A stretch of DNA of 64,000 bases, taken from an uncultured Gammaproteobacteria bacterium (lineage in GTDB: Bacteria; Pseudomonadota; Gammaproteobacteria; UBA6429; Thiohalophilaceae). Position 1 is the first letter of the stretch; each line of letters begins with the position of its first letter. Where the stretch lies: assembly GCA_913064945.1 (NCBI GenBank), contig CAJYAN010000003.1:186001-250000 (forward strand), written 5' to 3'. The position numbers and the translations under genes are program-made. Of this stretch, positions 11,484 through 22,101 are shown piece after piece. Below the pieces are notes generated by a model. That model was not told the DNA's origin and did not search any database. It saw only the letters and a program-made list of their open reading frames with translations.

Positions 11484-12251
11484 TTATGGAAAAATAATTG
11501 ACGCTACCTGACCTGCATGCAAGGTTTTGTCCGCCGAGTTAAAAATAACATCCAGGGCATATTGTCCTTTCGCGTTAGGCTCAAGCTGTAACTGTTGTGA
11601 GACCACGGTATATTTATGATCGCCAACCTTAACTGCCCGCGCCTTGAGTCCAGTGTATTTATCAAGGTCACTTAGTGCTATCCAGGCGCGAGCGATCATA
11701 TGACCAGCCTCCGCAATCACCACCAGCGGCTCTGCACGAAGTCTGGAAATGACCGTCTGCCCAACCTGCGCAGGGACCTCCAGGACCAGACCATTATAAG
11801 GTGCCTGTATACGACTACGCTCAAGGGTGATTTCTGTTTCCTTAAGTTTTGCTTGTGCATTGAGATAGGCCGCCTTAGCCTGCGCTTCGCTGTTCTTCAC
11901 CAGCTGCAGGTCATGGTCGGAAAGCATGGTACGTTCATAAAGATCCGTAGACCGCGCTAATTCACGTTTTGCCTCATCATAAGTTACCTTGCTTGCCAAC
12001 TTTTGCGCTACCGCCTGCTCACGCGCGGCCTTGAATTCCCGAGCATCCAGTGTCACTAATGTCGCGCCTTTTTCGACGTGCTGACCCGGCGTAACCATCA
12101 CCTTATCGACCATGCCGCTGACGGTCGTGGAAAGTACCAGGCGTTTTGTCCAATCCAGTTCTGCCGTTAATTCAGCTGCGTTGGCACAAGCCAGGAGCAG
12201 CGGGAATAAAAGGACACTGGCGACAACACGTCCCATGTGAGAATTACTCAT
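11484..12251 (-). CDS. Periplasmic membrane fusion protein (HlyD/RND adaptor type)
   Basis: About 255 residues. A signal peptide (MGRVVASVLLFPLLLACANA) is followed by a biotinyl-lipoyl half (STTVSGMVDKVMVTPGQHV), a helical hairpin (residues about 85-145), the second lipoyl half (RIQAPYNGLVLEVPAQVGQ) and a beta-barrel domain. The start at 12251 has a GGAGA site 6 bases ahead and overlaps the TolC gene by 8 bp; an upstream GTG at 12299 is less likely. The hairpin is short for reaching TolC. It ends the operon with no RND, ABC or MFS pump following, so its partner must lie elsewhere. Confidence 0.85.
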   Translation of the reverse strand: MSNSHMGRVVASVLLFPLLLACANAAELTAELDWTKRLVLSTTVSGMVDKVMVTPGQHVEKGATLVTLDAREFKAAREQAVAQKLASKVTYDEAKRELARSTDLYERTMLSDHDLQLVKNSEAQAKAAYLNAQAKLKETEITLERSRIQAPYNGLVLEVPAQVGQTVISRLRAEPLVVIAEAGHMIARAWIALSDLDKYTGLKARAVKVGDHKYTVVSQQLQLEPNAKGQYALDVIFNSADKTLHAGQVASIIFP

Positions 12252-13590
12252 GCTTATCTCCCGGTGTTGAGATGGTTTGCTTATCCAGATCACTGTCAAG
12301 CTGCCCTGTTAGTAGTTTAAGACGTTCCCAGGCTACTGCCATGGCATAATCCGTTTGCTTTACCTGAAAGGCGGCTTCCGAGACATTGACCATTGCCATG
12401 CCAAGGTCTGATTTAATTTCAAGTTCATAAAGTGACCGGCTCTGATCCAGGGCGGTATCTTCATAATCAGCGCGTGTTTTCATTTCCTGCCGTTGAATAC
12501 GTAATGTGTCAATATTCAACCACGTCTCGAGAACGGCCTGAGAAATATTGTATTCCAGTTCTTTTATCTGTGATTGAAGTTCGTACTCATTAGCCTTGAC
12601 TTCGGCGACCAGCGCGTGGGTGCGATCCCCGGTATACAGTGGCACATCAAGAGTTACCCCGGCTCGCCAGGAATCGCTAGAACCAAGTTTTCGTGTATAG
12701 GCATGGGCTTCGACTGTGCCTGTCAGGGTCGGACCATAAGTACGTTGCGCGACCAGTTCACGCTGTTGAACCGCGGCCAGCTTTTTACGTAAAACACGTA
12801 AACGCAAATTATGCTTTAAAGCCAGTTCTTGTAAGCCCTCGACCTCGGGTAGCTTGGTTTTTAGAATTGGAAGTTCCGGTGGTGCAAGCGTTGATGGCAA
12901 TTGTCCCGGATGGTTAAGTATCGCAGCCAGTTTGGCCCTTGTCTGACGCTGCATGGCTTCCGCATTAAAACGTAGACGTCGAACTTTCTGATATTCTGTT
13001 TCCAACTTTAATACATCGACATCAATTGCCTGTTTTAGGCGGCGGCGTTGCTTCATCCTGTCATACTGGATATAGGCAACAGCCATTTCTTCGTTGTAAC
13101 GATAAAATTTTAAATCTGCCAGGAGTACATCAAAAAAACGACGCATGACCAAAACATGGTGTTCCTGTACTGCCTCCTGATAGCTTAAACGCTGACTCTC
13201 CACGTCATCGCTGGCCGCACTCTGCCGCGAATCCTGGCGACCAAAGTCATAGAGCGTCTTGCTGGCAATCAGGCTAAGACGGTGGTCATCATTGGTCTGG
13301 TCGGGCGATATGTCAGGTGGCCCAACCCAGCGTACCTGGCCTTCGAGCCTGACAGTTAAGTCGTCACCCGCATCGATACTCTGTTCACTCGCCAATGCCC
13401 TTTGAATATTGGCATTGACACGCTGCAAGCTGGGGTGCTGGTCCTGAGCAAGGCTCAGCGCATATTTCAGGGTCAATGGCTCCGGAAGTGGCGTAATTTT
13501 TAGCGTCGCGTTTATCTCCTGTGCATTTGTCACAACCAGGAACAGCAAGCCGGCCACACCCGTTACAAACTGGAATTTTAACGACGACAT
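12244..13590 (-). CDS. TolC-family outer membrane channel protein
   Basis: 448-residue outer membrane efflux protein. A signal peptide (FQFVTGVAGLLFLVVTNAQE) precedes two repeats of the OEP domain, each with long amphipathic helices flanking strands that build the trimeric barrel-tunnel; the starts of the repeats can be seen at LTLKYALSLAQDQHPSLQ and LQELALKHNLRLRVLRKKL. The gene overlaps the upstream thioredoxin gene by one base (TAATG) and the downstream fusion-protein gene by 8 bp, so all four genes here should be translated as a unit. The exported substrate is unknown. Confidence 0.88.
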   Translation of the reverse strand: MSSLKFQFVTGVAGLLFLVVTNAQEINATLKITPLPEPLTLKYALSLAQDQHPSLQRVNANIQRALASEQSIDAGDDLTVRLEGQVRWVGPPDISPDQTNDDHRLSLIASKTLYDFGRQDSRQSAASDDVESQRLSYQEAVQEHHVLVMRRFFDVLLADLKFYRYNEEMAVAYIQYDRMKQRRRLKQAIDVDVLKLETEYQKVRRLRFNAEAMQRQTRAKLAAILNHPGQLPSTLAPPELPILKTKLPEVEGLQELALKHNLRLRVLRKKLAAVQQRELVAQRTYGPTLTGTVEAHAYTRKLGSSDSWRAGVTLDVPLYTGDRTHALVAEVKANEYELQSQIKELEYNISQAVLETWLNIDTLRIQRQEMKTRADYEDTALDQSRSLYELEIKSDLGMAMVNVSEAAFQVKQTDYAMAVAWERLKLLTGQLDSDLDKQTISTPGDKHE

Positions 13591-14117
13591 TATTTTTCTT
13601 CGTTACGTTTTTTCTGTTTAAAACGTAGATACTTCATCTTTTTATAGTAGCCACCGGCAACATATTCGCCAATCCACATGAATTCCTGGACACCCGCCGT
13701 TTTGCCCGTATGGCGGTGTATTGGCTTACCATTTAGATCATAAAAAAGAAATACGGGAGTGGCCCGCACGCGCGTCTGAAATGCGAATTGCTTTTGCGTC
13801 ATTTCCTTACCTTCGGGTGTTGTAATATCCACGTCACCTTCAATGTCGATAGCAAAATTAAGGAAATTATCCCGGTAATATTTCTGTACCTCGGGCTGAT
13901 TGAGGACGTTCATTTTCATGTAATGACAGAAGGGACATTCATCCATTTCAAAAAAGAACAGAATGCCCTTTTTACCTTCCGCCTTTGCCTTGGCAAGCTC
14001 CTCTTTATAATCTCCCCAGGTTTCATTAAAAAAATATTTATAGGGGTCACGAGGGCTTTCAGCTCGAACCACACTGGAGGCGAGTAGCAACATTACAATA
14101 AAAATCCGACGTTTCAT
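13590..14117 (-). CDS. SoxW-like periplasmic thioredoxin
   Basis: 175-residue exported thioredoxin-fold protein. After a signal peptide (IVMLLLASSVVRA) comes the active site ECPFCHYM (C61-x2-C64), and a cis-proline in RATPVFLF. The long segment between them and the motif NQPEVQKYYRDNF match SoxW/DUF255-like thioredoxins that keep periplasmic enzymes reduced. The C-terminus is very basic (KKMKYLRFKQKKRNEEK). It overlaps the TlpA-like gene by 4 bp upstream and the TolC gene by 1 bp downstream. SoxW in sulfur oxidisers reduces the SoxYZ system, but no sox genes are in this window. Confidence 0.82.
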   Translation of the reverse strand: MKRRIFIVMLLLASSVVRAESPRDPYKYFFNETWGDYKEELAKAKAEGKKGILFFFEMDECPFCHYMKMNVLNQPEVQKYYRDNFLNFAIDIEGDVDITTPEGKEMTQKQFAFQTRVRATPVFLFYDLNGKPIHRHTGKTAGVQEFMWIGEYVAGGYYKKMKYLRFKQKKRNEEK

Positions 14118-14629
14118 TTTTTGGATTCCTGTTTGAATTTCTTGATTGCCTGTTCCAGCTCAATCCGGCTGACTTCGCCTGTGCGTTTTAAAACCGGAAC
14201 TCCTTTGGGGGAGACCAGAACCGTTGTCGGTAATCCCCGGAGACTACCAAACGGCAACGTCGTCCTGGGCAGTACCCGCAGTACCGGGTAATTAATAGAA
14301 GACTGCTCTATAAATTCCTTAAGATACGTCACCGTAGTTTGTTCATAATTCAGGCCGAGCACAACAGCATCTTTATTATGATGCGCTTTATGAAAGTCGA
14401 TTAATTCTGGAATCTCATCCTGGCAGGGAGGACACCAGGTTGCCCAGAAATTTACTACAACCCATTTGCCTCTGTAGTCACTTAACCTGTGTGACTTACC
14501 ATTGACATCCTGTAAAGTAAAATCAACCGGCTTTTCGAGTGCAGTAGCTTGCCCTGTAACAAAGAGTAGACCAAGGCTGACCGCTACGACTATGTGCTTA
14601 AGCACGCTATTTTGTTTCATCATTTTCAA
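14114..14629 (-). CDS. TlpA/ResA-like periplasmic thiol-disulfide oxidoreductase
   Basis: 171 residues. A signal peptide or anchor (KHIVVAVSLGLLFVTGQATA) is followed by an AhpC/TSA-Redoxin fold with the active site FWATWCPPCQDE (C66, C69) and a cis-Pro in RGLPTTVLVSP. WCPPC is typical of TlpA, ResA and CcmG, which reduce apocytochrome or copper-site thiols. It is the first gene of the four-gene operon with a SoxW-like protein, TolC and a fusion protein. The 335-bp upstream gap probably carries the promoter. The electron donor would be a DsbD/CcdA-type protein, not seen here. Confidence 0.85.
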   Translation of the reverse strand: MKMMKQNSVLKHIVVAVSLGLLFVTGQATALEKPVDFTLQDVNGKSHRLSDYRGKWVVVNFWATWCPPCQDEIPELIDFHKAHHNKDAVVLGLNYEQTTVTYLKEFIEQSSINYPVLRVLPRTTLPFGSLRGLPTTVLVSPKGVPVLKRTGEVSRIELEQAIKKFKQESKK

Positions 14630-14964
14630 TTTCCTGGTTATTTCAGGTTTGGATTGTTTCTGAGGGTAAACATTCCCTTAAGATCACCGCAAATCACACT
14701 ATTTATTTTACAAAATCAGCTGGTATGCGTACCAGCACTCGACAGAGTCAATTTCCAGCGACCTTTCACAGAAACCGAGCAGGCGCCAATTACACCTGAC
14801 TTGTCAGCTTTCTAGAGGAGGCCACGGCTATCATTTCCGGCAGATTGTCAGTTCAGTTTCCTATACTCCAGCTAAAATCATCCCGGTATCGATGCTGGTT
14901 ATAGTTCAAAAAAAAAGGGCCCTTTACGGGCCCCTTTTTTAAGCTTTAACTTTTGGGTCTGAGA
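14630..14964 (-). other. Intergenic region between two minus-strand operons
   Basis: About 335 bases without a convincing gene. It should hold the promoter of the thioredoxin-TolC operon. A perfect 7-bp inverted repeat (GCTGGTA/TACCAGC, 14719-14736, four-base loop) is a possible operator. The terminator of the LysM lipoprotein gene lies at its far end. Confidence 0.6.
14908..14940 (-). terminator. Rho-independent terminator after the LysM lipoprotein gene
   Basis: GGGCCC, five-base loop, GGGCCC (14917-14922 and 14928-14933). On the minus strand it is followed by nine T residues. It stands 25-50 bases after the stop at 14965. Six T residues on the plus side make it potentially bidirectional. 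Confidence 0.88.
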
Positions 14965-15603
14965 TTACATACCCAGATAGGCTTTATCAGAAGCCTCGAC
15001 TTTACCCAGTGACCAACTACCACGAGTCTTGGCGTGGTGAACCGCGGCATCAATATCCGCCGCTGAGGCACTGTGATCGATGTTTAACACCTGGCCTGGA
15101 TAAATCAGATCTGCATCCTTAATTTTGTCCTGGTTCTTTTTATAGATTAGCGGCCACTGATAAGGATTGCCGTAAACACTGGAGTTACCCGAGATGTTCC
15201 ACAGATTGTCGCCCTTATTGACCTGATACTGACCAGCGCTACCGCTCATTGCCGTGGGAGTGCTGTCACCAATAATGCCGGCTTTCTTGAGGCGCTCCAG
15301 CTCTTCATATTTCTGCTTGACGGCATTCTCAGCCTGAAGTTTGGCCTGATTTGCCAGCTTGATCGCCTTGGCATTATCACCCGCTTTCATGGCCTTTTCA
15401 GCCTTCTTGATCAGCTTGCCAGTATCGCGCCACTCATAATTTTCTGCTTTGGCCTTGGCATTAGCTGCCTTTGCCGCAGAAATGGCATCAGCTGCGGATG
15501 GACCGGCCATGGTTGCCTGTTCCGTGGTGCCGGCACAACCGGCTATAATCCCCGCCAATACCATTACCAAACCGATAGTACGCAACTTATTAATAATTAT
15601 CAT
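14965..15603 (-). CDS. DUF4398-like lipoprotein with C-terminal LysM domain
   Basis: 212 residues. The lipobox LAGIIAGC predicts diacylation at Cys23. Residues about 35-105 are an Ala/Lys-rich helical region like DUF4398 (AGDNAKAIKLANQAKLQAEN). Residues about 123-180 are a LysM domain (YQVNKGDNLWNISGN, ending LIYPGQVLNI), which binds peptidoglycan. The Ser/Ala residues after the lipid Cys suggest outer-membrane sorting. It probably tethers the outer membrane to murein. The neighbour upstream encodes a second, smaller DUF4398 lipoprotein; the pair is common in gammaproteobacteria. Function is inferred from domains only. Confidence 0.85.
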   Translation of the reverse strand: MIIINKLRTIGLVMVLAGIIAGCAGTTEQATMAGPSAADAISAAKAANAKAKAENYEWRDTGKLIKKAEKAMKAGDNAKAIKLANQAKLQAENAVKQKYEELERLKKAGIIGDSTPTAMSGSAGQYQVNKGDNLWNISGNSSVYGNPYQWPLIYKKNQDKIKDADLIYPGQVLNIDHSASAADIDAAVHHAKTRGSWSLGKVEASDKAYLGM

Positions 15604-15724
15604 TTATTTGCTCCAAGCTTTGCTATTTAGTGCGAATTATTTTAGCTCAACACCGAGAATTTACTCGATATCAAACTAGCACTCGACTCTAACAAGTGTC
15701 AAGCCATCAGGACCGAAAATGTGG

Positions 15725-16039
15725 TCAATTTTTCTTTTTCAATTGCTGCTGACTAATTGCCGCCATCCTGGCCTGGATCGCCATCTGCTTGGCGGATAAA
15801 GCATACTGCCTGGCCAAAACATAATCACCTTCGTCCAGTTTAGTAGTCGCCAGGTCCAGCAGCCGACTGGCCTCCCGAAATTGTGCCCTGGCATGGACCT
15901 GTGCATTAACGGCTTTCGCCGCCTGCAGTGTCTGCCGGGCATTACTCATTTCCTGCACGGGATAGCTGGTTGCACAAGCGGAGAGAAATACCAGTAGAAT
16001 AGGCCAGAGGTATTGCAGTGAACGGATCGATATCAGCAT
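15725..16039 (-). CDS. Small DUF4398 lipoprotein
   Basis: 104 residues with the lipobox VFLSAC at about residues 17-22, then an amphipathic Ala/Arg-rich helical hairpin (NARQTLQAAKAVNAQ and ARQYALSAKQMAIQARM), which is the DUF4398 domain. There is no LysM. It lies 121 bp upstream of the LysM-bearing paralogue on the same strand; an AT-rich gap with no clear terminator divides them. It is divergent from the arsC-like gene. Envelope role likely; exact function unknown. Confidence 0.75.
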   Translation of the reverse strand: MLISIRSLQYLWPILLVFLSACATSYPVQEMSNARQTLQAAKAVNAQVHARAQFREASRLLDLATTKLDEGDYVLARQYALSAKQMAIQARMAAISQQQLKKKN

Positions 16040-16152
16040 GTTTGATCTATCTGAGGGCAGTAATATATGAAGACGCTAACACCGGCCCTATAGGCTGTCA
16101 AGCTGGAAGCCGGTAGAATATCGACATCAAAATAATGAGTGGAAATACCGTC

Positions 16153-17464
<1,312 letters not shown>

Positions 17465-17479
<15 letters not shown>

Positions 17480-18133
17480 CTGGCGCACAAATGGAATCGT
17501 GATTTTACGCTGCGCCACGAGTGAACCTTCATCCAGACGTTCTATTAACTCAAACAGGCTTACCATGTCACGCGGATAGCGCTTTAACAGATATTCCGCA
17601 ACCTCTGTCGGCAGATCCATACCGCGGCGGCGCGTACGCTCCTGCATGGCCAGCACCTTATCGGTATCGCTGAGTTCCGTCAGCTGATAACTACTCCCCC
17701 AGCTAAGGCGCGATTTCAGATCGGCCAACTGCAACGGTAACGCGACAGGTGACATGCTGGCAGCAACGATCAATTGATGCCCCCGATCGCGCAGACGATT
17801 ATAGAGATGAAACAATGCCGTCTCCCAGGCAACATCACCACCAATGGTCTCCACATTATCCAGACAGAGCAAACTGAGTTGCTCCATGCCCTCCAGCATT
17901 TCCGGAATAATGCCTTCCTCGCCTAAAGGCAGATAGGCACTGCCACTCCCCACCGCGTGACAGGCCGCCTGCAGCAGGTGTGTCTTGCCAGTACCCGGGA
18001 CACCCCACAGGTAGGTAAACGGGTGCACCCTGGTAATCAGGTCATGGAGGGCATTTTCATTGCCCATGGCAAAAAAATTATCGAAGGTGGCGCTGTCATT
18101 GAGACGCACCGCAAGCGGAAGTTGTTGAATCAT
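17465..18133 (-). CDS. hda: Hda, DnaA regulatory inactivator
   Basis: 222-residue DnaA-like AAA+ protein that, with the DNA clamp, stimulates ATP hydrolysis by DnaA and so prevents re-initiation. Walker A is GVPGTGKTH (residues about 44-52), Walker B LLCLDNVE. It lacks the DnaA domain IV that binds DNA. It is last of a four-gene minus-strand operon (DUF2066, phosphatidyltransferase, permease, hda), overlapping the permease by 4 bp, and converges on the DUF2069 gene with a 15-bp overlap of coding ends. No clamp-binding QL(S/D)LxF motif at the very N-terminus is perfect, but MIQQLPLAVRL (Q-L-P-L) resembles it. Confidence 0.93.
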
Positions 18134-19209
18134 TTGTTATCTGCAGGTGGTGCTGATGAGGCACTGTAAGCAGGATGCGTTGTATACCACTCATGCACAT
18201 GACGGAGTATCACGGCAATCACAGCGGCAACTGGTAGTGCCAGCAACACCCCCAGGAAACCAAATAACTGACCACCTGCCAGCACCGCAAACATCACGGC
18301 CACCGGGTGCAGACCGATGCGATCACCGACCAGTAACGGTGTCAGGACCATGCCTTCCAGCATCTGGCCAATACCAAACACCAGCGCCACATATAACAAG
18401 GGCATTAGTTCGTGAAACTGCATCAGTGCGGCAAGACTGGCGACAACGATACCAACAATAAAACCCAGATACGGGACAAAGCTAACCAGCCCTGCCAGCA
18501 GGCCAATGAGAAACGCCAGATCCAGCCCAACCAGTTTCAAGCCAAGACTGTAGATAATGGCCAACGCCAGCATAACGAGCATCTGGCCCCGCAAAAAGGC
18601 GCCGAGTACCTGATCAGACTCTTTGGCCACGAGGACGATTTTTTTCTCCAGCCGTCGCGGTAATAAGACATGCACTCTTGCTACCAGCACATCCCAGTCC
18701 CGCAATAAATAGAATGCCACCACCGGGATCAATACCAGATTGGCGAGCGTGGCAAAAAGTGTCACGCTGGATTGGGTTACCGAACCCAGCAGTTGTGTCG
18801 CCAGCCCACCGGCCGATTGCCAATGCTGCTGCAAGGCCTGTTTAATTTGCACCATGTCCACAACCGGTGTCTCTACACCGAGAAACGAACTTATGGCGGG
18901 GAGGCCTTTATGCGTCAACCAGTCAATATAACCCGGTAGCTTTGTCACCATGACATGGATCTGTCGTTCCAGCATTGGAATCAGGATCAGCATTAAGGTA
19001 ATACCAAGACTCGTGAGGACCACAAATACCAGTACAACACCCAGAGTGCGCGGCAGACGCCAGGCCTCCAGTCGATCCACCAGGGGGTCTCCCATATAGG
19101 CCAGGGCCGCCGCCGCCATGAAGGGAGTTAACACCGGTGCCAGCCAGTATAATAAGGCCAGACCCAGCACTAACCAGGCAAGTCCCCAACTACGCCAGAC
19201 TTCCATCAT
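18130..19209 (-). CDS. AI-2E/PerM-family permease
   Basis: 359-residue membrane protein with about eight transmembrane segments and the family's soluble insertion near residues 85-135. The conserved C-terminal half includes VSFVPYLGFIVGIVVASLAA and a block around GDRIGLHPVAVMFAVLAGG, the signature of the AI-2E transporter family. Members export autoinducer-2 or act as Na+(Li+)/H+ antiporters; the substrate here cannot be told. It overlaps both neighbours by 4 bp in the DUF2066-pgsA-like-perM-hda operon. Confidence 0.88.
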   Translation of the reverse strand: MMEVWRSWGLAWLVLGLALLYWLAPVLTPFMAAAALAYMGDPLVDRLEAWRLPRTLGVVLVFVVLTSLGITLMLILIPMLERQIHVMVTKLPGYIDWLTHKGLPAISSFLGVETPVVDMVQIKQALQQHWQSAGGLATQLLGSVTQSSVTLFATLANLVLIPVVAFYLLRDWDVLVARVHVLLPRRLEKKIVLVAKESDQVLGAFLRGQMLVMLALAIIYSLGLKLVGLDLAFLIGLLAGLVSFVPYLGFIVGIVVASLAALMQFHELMPLLYVALVFGIGQMLEGMVLTPLLVGDRIGLHPVAVMFAVLAGGQLFGFLGVLLALPVAAVIAVILRHVHEWYTTHPAYSASSAPPADNK

Positions 19210-19775
19210 GTTGATCCTCTCTTGTTCACCATGCTTTGAGCACGCCGCCCCCAGCTGACAACATAGGCAAGCCCACTCGCCAGGGTTGTGAGTAACACTG
19301 CATAAATGAGAATTTGACTAACCACGGCGGGTAAGGCAGGGCCAATGAGCGCGAGATGATACAACACTACCAACACCAGTAAAATTTGTAATGCCGTATT
19401 GAGTTTGCTGATTCGAAGTGGCTCCATATCGACCTGTGCGATCAGGGTGTGATACGAGACCGCACCGGTAATAATAATAACATCACGCAAAATCACCAGT
19501 GACACCAGCCACCAGGGTAGATCACCCTTCGCCCCCAGTAGCAGAAAGACCGCGACCATGAGTAACTTATCACCGACGGGGTCCAGGATAGCGCCTATGC
19601 GAGAAGTCCAACCGAAACGACGGGCCAGAAAGCCATCCAGGCCATCGGAGACTCCCGCTACCAGAAATAGCAACAAGGCCCAGTGATATAAACCTGCCAG
19701 CATGCAAAATATAACCGGCACCACCAACAAAATGCGTAAGATACTGATCAGGTTTGGCAGGCTGCTGGCGTTCAA
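19206..19775 (-). CDS. CDP-alcohol phosphatidyltransferase family membrane enzyme
   Basis: 189-residue multi-spanning enzyme with the full family motif from SDGLDGFLARR to LDPVGDK (about residues 43-70), resembling phosphatidylglycerophosphate synthase (PgsA). The alcohol acceptor is not certain: many gammaproteobacteria have a true pgsA elsewhere (near uvrC) and this second copy in the hda operon. The four-base overlaps on both sides point to obligate cotranscription. Confidence 0.85.
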   Translation of the reverse strand: MNASSLPNLISILRILLVVPVIFCMLAGLYHWALLLFLVAGVSDGLDGFLARRFGWTSRIGAILDPVGDKLLMVAVFLLLGAKGDLPWWLVSLVILRDVIIITGAVSYHTLIAQVDMEPLRISKLNTALQILLVLVVLYHLALIGPALPAVVSQILIYAVLLTTLASGLAYVVSWGRRAQSMVNKRGST

Positions 19776-20908
19776 CGCAAGAGTCGGTAAATCAGGTCAG
19801 GGTTTGCCGCCGCCGGTTCGCCACTGCGGCTGGCAGGCGTCGCCGCAACCTGCACGGGCTCGGCGACCAGCACATGTCCCAGGGATATGGACTGTGCTAC
19901 GCCAAGACGATCACTTTGTGCCTTCAGACGAAACAGTACCTTGTCCGCGGTGACCAGAGAGGGCTCCACGGCGGTTACTGACGAGAGTCTACTCAGATAA
20001 GCATAAATACGATTGTAATCCGCCAGTCCATGCACATCGTTTACCTCAATCCGTACCGCACGGTTATCGCTCCCATTCTGGTTATCGTATTGGGCGTATT
20101 GCTGACCCAGCGTATCGGCGGTAGCATCGATACCGGGGTCTATAACCTCGGCCAGCACCGCCCCCTGTTTGTTCCACTCATAGCGACGACCCTGCAGGTG
20201 AAATGTCCAGCGCGCATGCCAGAAGCCATTAAACCCCTGATAGACCTGACCTACCAGGATGCCATCGGGCTGATAACGTTGCGAGGCCTTGATAATATTC
20301 TCTTCAAAATTACCCCAGACATCGCTAAGTCGCACCATCGATCGGTCCGTTAGGTCCATCAGCGGTAGGCGTAGTGGAATGCCTCGGCGCTCTGCCTTAC
20401 TCATCAAAAGCTGGTGGGCGATATGGGTATCATTATTAGAGACCAGAAAACGCTGTCCACGGTCATCAATGGCCAGCCATACCAGCGTCACCGGACGAGT
20501 CCGTCCCCAGATGGGTAAACCACTACGACGCAGGAGGTCGTCAACTGCGGTTTGATCGAAGGTCGCCAGTAGCACCAGACTCGTCTGAGGCTCGCCGCCC
20601 TCGACATCAGGCGGTAGCGTCTCGCGCTGGTAACGAAACTGTCGGGTATATCGCCCGGGTTTCATCAGGGCGGCCTCGATTTCCGGCAGTGGCAGGCCGG
20701 AGGCAATTTCCTGACGACCGGAGACCCGCACCAGAATTTCGGTTAAGGCCGTCTGCAGGGCTTTTTGTCGCTCGGCCCGTGACTGACTTACCACCGGTAC
20801 ACTGGCCTCGTACAGGTCTTTGACAACGTCCGCCGAGGACAGGCCGGGCCACAGGAAAAGCCAGATAAGAAGCGCGGGGAGATACCCGTTTTGCAGTCTG
20901 CACAGCAT
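19772..20908 (-). CDS. DUF2066 exported protein
   Basis: 378 residues beginning with a signal peptide (YLPALLIWLFLWPGLSSADV). The DUF2066 domain fills most of the chain; recognisable segments are VPVVSQSRAERQKALQTAL, ILVRVSGRQEIASGL and QIDPG-like turns later. No catalytic motif is visible. It heads the four-gene operon with the phosphatidyltransferase, permease and hda, and diverges from purM across 136 bp, an order conserved in many gammaproteobacteria. Function unknown. Confidence 0.85.
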   Translation of the reverse strand: MLCRLQNGYLPALLIWLFLWPGLSSADVVKDLYEASVPVVSQSRAERQKALQTALTEILVRVSGRQEIASGLPLPEIEAALMKPGRYTRQFRYQRETLPPDVEGGEPQTSLVLLATFDQTAVDDLLRRSGLPIWGRTRPVTLVWLAIDDRGQRFLVSNNDTHIAHQLLMSKAERRGIPLRLPLMDLTDRSMVRLSDVWGNFEENIIKASQRYQPDGILVGQVYQGFNGFWHARWTFHLQGRRYEWNKQGAVLAEVIDPGIDATADTLGQQYAQYDNQNGSDNRAVRIEVNDVHGLADYNRIYAYLSRLSSVTAVEPSLVTADKVLFRLKAQSDRLGVAQSISLGHVLVAEPVQVAATPASRSGEPAAANPDLIYRLLR

Positions 20909-21044
20909 ATGGTCAAATATACCTTTCTATCGATTAGTCCGTTTCAAGTCGGGGGTGGCCCTGTTAAACTACGTGCCTATTATGCACTGATTCACGACAT
21001 AAAAAAGTATCGTCATTTCGCACATTCAAACCCAGGAGCTTTTC

Positions 21045-22088
21045 GTGCCACAGAACCCCCCGTCTTCCGGTCTGAGTTATCGTGATGCTGGTGTCGACAT
21101 CGATACCGGCAACGCGCTTATTGAGCGTATCAAGCCCCTGGCCAGGTCAACCAATCGCCCCGGTGTCATGGGAGGGCTGGGTGGCTTTGGAGCACTCTTT
21201 GAATTACCCGCAGGTTATCAGCAACCGGTCCTGGTCTCGGGTACGGATGGTGTCGGCACCAAGCTCAAACTGGCGATTGAAAGCGGTCGCCACGATACTG
21301 TCGGCATCGATCTGGTCGCCATGTGTGTCAACGATTTGATTGTTCAGGGTGCCGAGCCACTGTTCTTCCTCGACTACTACGCCACCGGCAAACTGGAACT
21401 GGACGTCGCCACTAATGTCATTAAGGGCATTGCCGAAGGCTGTCTACAGGCGGGAGCGGCTTTAAGTGGCGGTGAAACCGCCGAGATGCCCGGGATGTAT
21501 GCCAGTGGTGATTATGACCTGGCCGGTTTTTGTGTCGGCGTGGTGGAAAAGGCCAGGATTATTGACGGCAGCAAGGTCAAGGCCGGTGATGCCCTTATCG
21601 GCCTTGCCTCCAGTGGCGCACATTCCAATGGCTACTCACTGATTCGAAAAGTGATCGAGGTCAGTGGTGTCGACCTCAATCAGGCTTTTGACGGTGCCAC
21701 CCTGATTGAACGCCTCATGGCACCTACCCGCATCTACGTCAAGCCGTTGCTGGAGCTGTTCAAAACCGTTGAGGTACATGCCCTGTCACACATCACTGGT
21801 GGCGGCCTGCTGGAAAACCTGCCGCGTGTCATGCCGCAAAACACCCGTGCCGTTATTGATGCCAGCCGCTGGCAGCGTCCCGCCGTATTTGACTGGCTAC
21901 AGCAGCAGGGCAATATCGCGGCGACCGAAATGTATCGTACCTTTAACTGCGGAATCGGTATGGTCGTGGTGGTGAATGAAAAAGCTGCCCGGGCAGCCTG
22001 TGACTTGCTCAATGCCCAGGGTGAAACGGCCAGCATCATTGGTCGCATTGATGCCAGTGAGGGTGAAGCCACTGTCCACATCAACTAG
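21045..22088 (+). CDS. purM: Phosphoribosylformylglycinamidine cyclo-ligase
   Basis: Makes 5-aminoimidazole ribonucleotide in purine synthesis. The 347-residue length is normal. The GTG start at 21045 is preceded by a CAGGAG site 8-9 bases upstream. Family motifs include [12 protein letters not shown], the ATP-binding [21 protein letters not shown] and the [11 protein letters not shown] loop. purN follows after 13 bp. No PurR-type operator palindrome was seen in the upstream gap. Confidence 0.97.
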   Translation: MPQNPPSSGLSYRDAGVDIDTGNALIERIKPLARSTNRPGVMGGLGGFGALFELPAGYQQPVLVSGTDGVGTKLKLAIESGRHDTVGIDLVAMCVNDLIVQGAEPLFFLDYYATGKLELDVATNVIKGIAEGCLQAGAALSGGETAEMPGMYASGDYDLAGFCVGVVEKARIIDGSKVKAGDALIGLASSGAHSNGYSLIRKVIEVSGVDLNQAFDGATLIERLMAPTRIYVKPLLELFKTVEVHALSHITGGGLLENLPRVMPQNTRAVIDASRWQRPAVFDWLQQQGNIAATEMYRTFNCGIGMVVVVNEKAARAACDLLNAQGETASIIGRIDASEGEATVHIN

Positions 22089-22101
22089 CGAGGCAGGTCG
22101 T

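Noticed and set aside
12252-12299. Longer N-terminus of the membrane fusion protein
   Set aside because: The added 16 residues are polar, lie inside the TolC gene, and the ribosome site fits the ATG at 12251.
20909-21044. PurR operator upstream of purM
   Set aside because: No palindrome close to the ACGCAAACGTTTGCGT consensus was found.
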